Under the pieces are notes generated by a model. The model worked only from the letters and a program-made list of their open reading frames with translations, was not told the origin of the DNA and made no database searches. 64,000 nucleotides of DNA. It comes from Mactromeris polynyma. Lineage: Eukaryota > Mollusca > Bivalvia > Venerida > Mactridae. Positions 62,096 to 64,000 of the stretch are shown here, piece after piece. The position numbers were made by a program, and so were the translations under genes. The stretch spans positions 47,538,184 through 47,602,183 of the forward strand of contig JASFXZ010000001.1 of the NCBI GenBank assembly GCA_032209605.1, in the 5' to 3' direction. Each line of letters begins with the position of its first letter. Positions within the stretch are counted from its first letter, which is position 1.

Positions 62096-62867
62096 TTAAC
62101 TTCAAATATCGAGTGACTTCGTAGTGGTCATGTGACTTGAGTAAAAATCATCATTTACCAGCAAAGTGGAATTAAACTGTATAGAGCTATTATACATATA
62201 CGGTATATATATAGAGTTTGAAACTCATATGTCATGCGCATACGAAGCGTGTCAGACAGTTTAATACTCTTCTACATCATTTTAGATGTCTATGGTGTTA
62301 TAGTAGGGATGATGTTAGAATACCTTAAATGGACGTGTATTTGTGTAGTGTATTTATGTATAACACATGAACGTCGACAATGATGATACAAGTAAAAAAT
62401 AATGGTTAGGAAATACCATCGTAATATTATTCAAACAAGCTGACAGCGTATCCAATCAGTAACCACCTGTCAGTTGACATTGATATTTTATTATTTATAT
62501 TGATACTAAATTATTTGCTTAATTTATTGATGAAATGTTAAAGGATATTTGTTAACTACACTGCTGGCTACTTAATGTTTTATTATAAAGAATATAAATG
62601 GATGTTATGCTTACATGTCGTTACAGCAAATCAGCAAACTGGCGTTTACGTTGTAGGAACCTATTATATCAATACAGAGAAAATTATAGACTATTTCATT
62701 TTTCCTATGCCTAAACATTTTATTATTGTAGCCGATAATACATAAATTATTGACATGTGAGTACATCACATAAATTCCTGAAAAAACAAATATATCATAT
62801 ACTATCAGCAAATACATTACATGTATACTTGTGAAAAGTATTAACCCCGTCTGTACTATTGCATATA

Positions 62868-63048
62868 CAGTCGGATCTCATTCATTCGAATTCATCGGGT
62901 CCAAAATTCTATTTCGAATAATGCATGTTTTCGAATAGCCCATTTCAATTCGAGGTGCCTATAAAAATACTTCGAGACCATATTTATTTCGGATTCTACC
63001 AAGTATTCGGATAGAATATTGTCGCTAAAACCCCCCCAGGTCCATCAT
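62868..63048 (+). mobile_element. MITE family A, copy 4
   Basis: TA + cagtcggatctcattcattc, internal gaattcatcgggtcc; the right end is damaged (aaaacccccccaggtccatc). Confidence 0.7.
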
Positions 63049-63193
63049 CTATTGATTTCGATAAGAAATGGAAAAAACGCCGAGGTTAACCTGTCGAGTC
63101 ACGTTCATCTATTCAGATCACTTTGTGATAATGCAGTTAAGATTCTCAAAATACTAACATGGCAGTTTAGCACTTTTGATCAGTAAATAAAAA

Positions 63194-63323
63194 CAAGCGA
63201 CATCGCTCTATCATAGCAATACTGGTTAGTCCCAACAAGCGACATCGCTCTATCATAGCAATACTGGTTGGTCCCATCAAACGACATCGCTCTATCATAG
63301 CAATACTGGTTGGTCCCATCAAA
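63194..63323 (+). repeat. 42-bp tandem repeat, three copies
   Basis: Unit caagcgacatcgctctatca + tagcaatactggttggtccc + at. The period is 14 codons, so an antisense frame through it stays open (GPTSIAMIERCRL repeated); no other coding evidence. Confidence 0.85.
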
Positions 63324-64000
63324 CGTTTCTCTAATAACTGGCTTTCATCCGCTGTTAGCAATGTATACTAAATGACCTTGACATTTTCTCTTGTAACCAC
63401 TTTATTTGTTAGATAGATACATAGATAGATTCATATCCGCATAAAATTTGTAATTTCCGTGAAAAGTATTAAAACATGCCAACGATGATACTGAAATAGA
63501 AACAAAATAAGAACACTTAAGACTTGATAACTTTGATCGTTTCCGACAAACTGGACGATTTTTAAACTGCCTTTAACCTTTGCAGCGCCGAGCCAAATTG
63601 ACATTGACATGTAATAGCTATATCGTCCACGTTAATGTGATAACACGAAAAGAGAAAAATAACAATAATTTCCGAAATGTTCTTTTGTTTTGTTTTTATA
63701 TTTCATATTACATTGTATTTGCATGCATGAACAATTTGTTTGCATGTTTTTGTAAGATTACATACATGTCAATATCGCCAGTATATATGTATATCCTAGA
63801 ACTTTGTTAAACATCTCATATTGTCTCCATCTACATTCAAAGCTCAATTCACCAAATCATTAAAAATGTGTTTGTGTCTGTGCGTATTAAAATTACATGT
63901 ATATATAAATTGTTATGTAAATTTTGGCATTTATTTTCATATTGTATTGACATTGACTGTTCTCACGTTCATATGTATGTATTATTATTATTACGATGGG

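Larger units (their letters stand above)
62096..64000 (+). other. 3' UTR and 3' flank
   Basis: No coding sequence recognised. Possible polyadenylation hexamers are ATTAAA at 62171-62176 and AATAAA at 63186-63191; I cannot tell which is used. MITE A copy 4 and a 42-bp array are listed separately. Confidence 0.5.

Overview
The window reads as nuclear DNA of an animal: AT-rich, sparse coding sequence in short exons bounded by GT/AG, long introns, many tRNA-derived SINEs, LINE fragments, MITE-like inverted-repeat elements and minisatellites. Several SINE cores and the '...aagctatccatctgact...ggtggttctatccaggtgcc' type of SINE body resemble repeats I know from bivalve molluscs, so a bivalve (or at least a lophotrochozoan) is the best guess; this is inference, not proof.

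One host gene fills almost the whole window on the + strand (start codon 1208, stop 62095). I could assemble 23 coding exons whose splice phases all agree, giving a single 970-residue frame. Exons 1-4 encode a PH domain, exon 5 opens with a helical segment typical of STAP adaptors, exons 9-11 encode an SH2 domain, and exons 12-23 encode a long disordered tail rich in proline and in tyrosine docking motifs (FPPPP, YVNQ, YVNE, YYNAP, YEVP). The order PH-SH2-tail points to a signal-transducing adaptor protein (STAP) relative, but with a tail far longer than the vertebrate members. Exons 12-22 are all phase 1 at both ends, so any of them can be skipped without breaking the frame.

Layout: 1-1207 5' flank with a three-copy repeat just before the start codon; 1208-12346 first exon and an 11-kb intron full of SINEs and small arrays; 12347-18563 PH and linker exons with a LINE remnant (minus strand) between; 18564-26511 linker exons with two separate 65-bp minisatellites; 26512-33828 SH2 exons, with MITEs; 34186-40619 first tail exons and a 3.4-kb, about 40-copy 83-bp minisatellite; 40750-49654 a young, structurally intact Ty3/gypsy LTR retrotransposon (one uninterrupted gag-pol frame ending in a chromodomain, plus short 3' frames) inserted in intron 14; 50142-62095 remaining tail exons; 62096-64000 3' flank.

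No bacterial-type operon, CRISPR array, rRNA or convincing functional tRNA gene is present. The parts that deserve a second look are the adaptor itself, minisatellites and a MITE that sit against its splice sites, and the fresh retrotransposon with its undescribed 3' frames.
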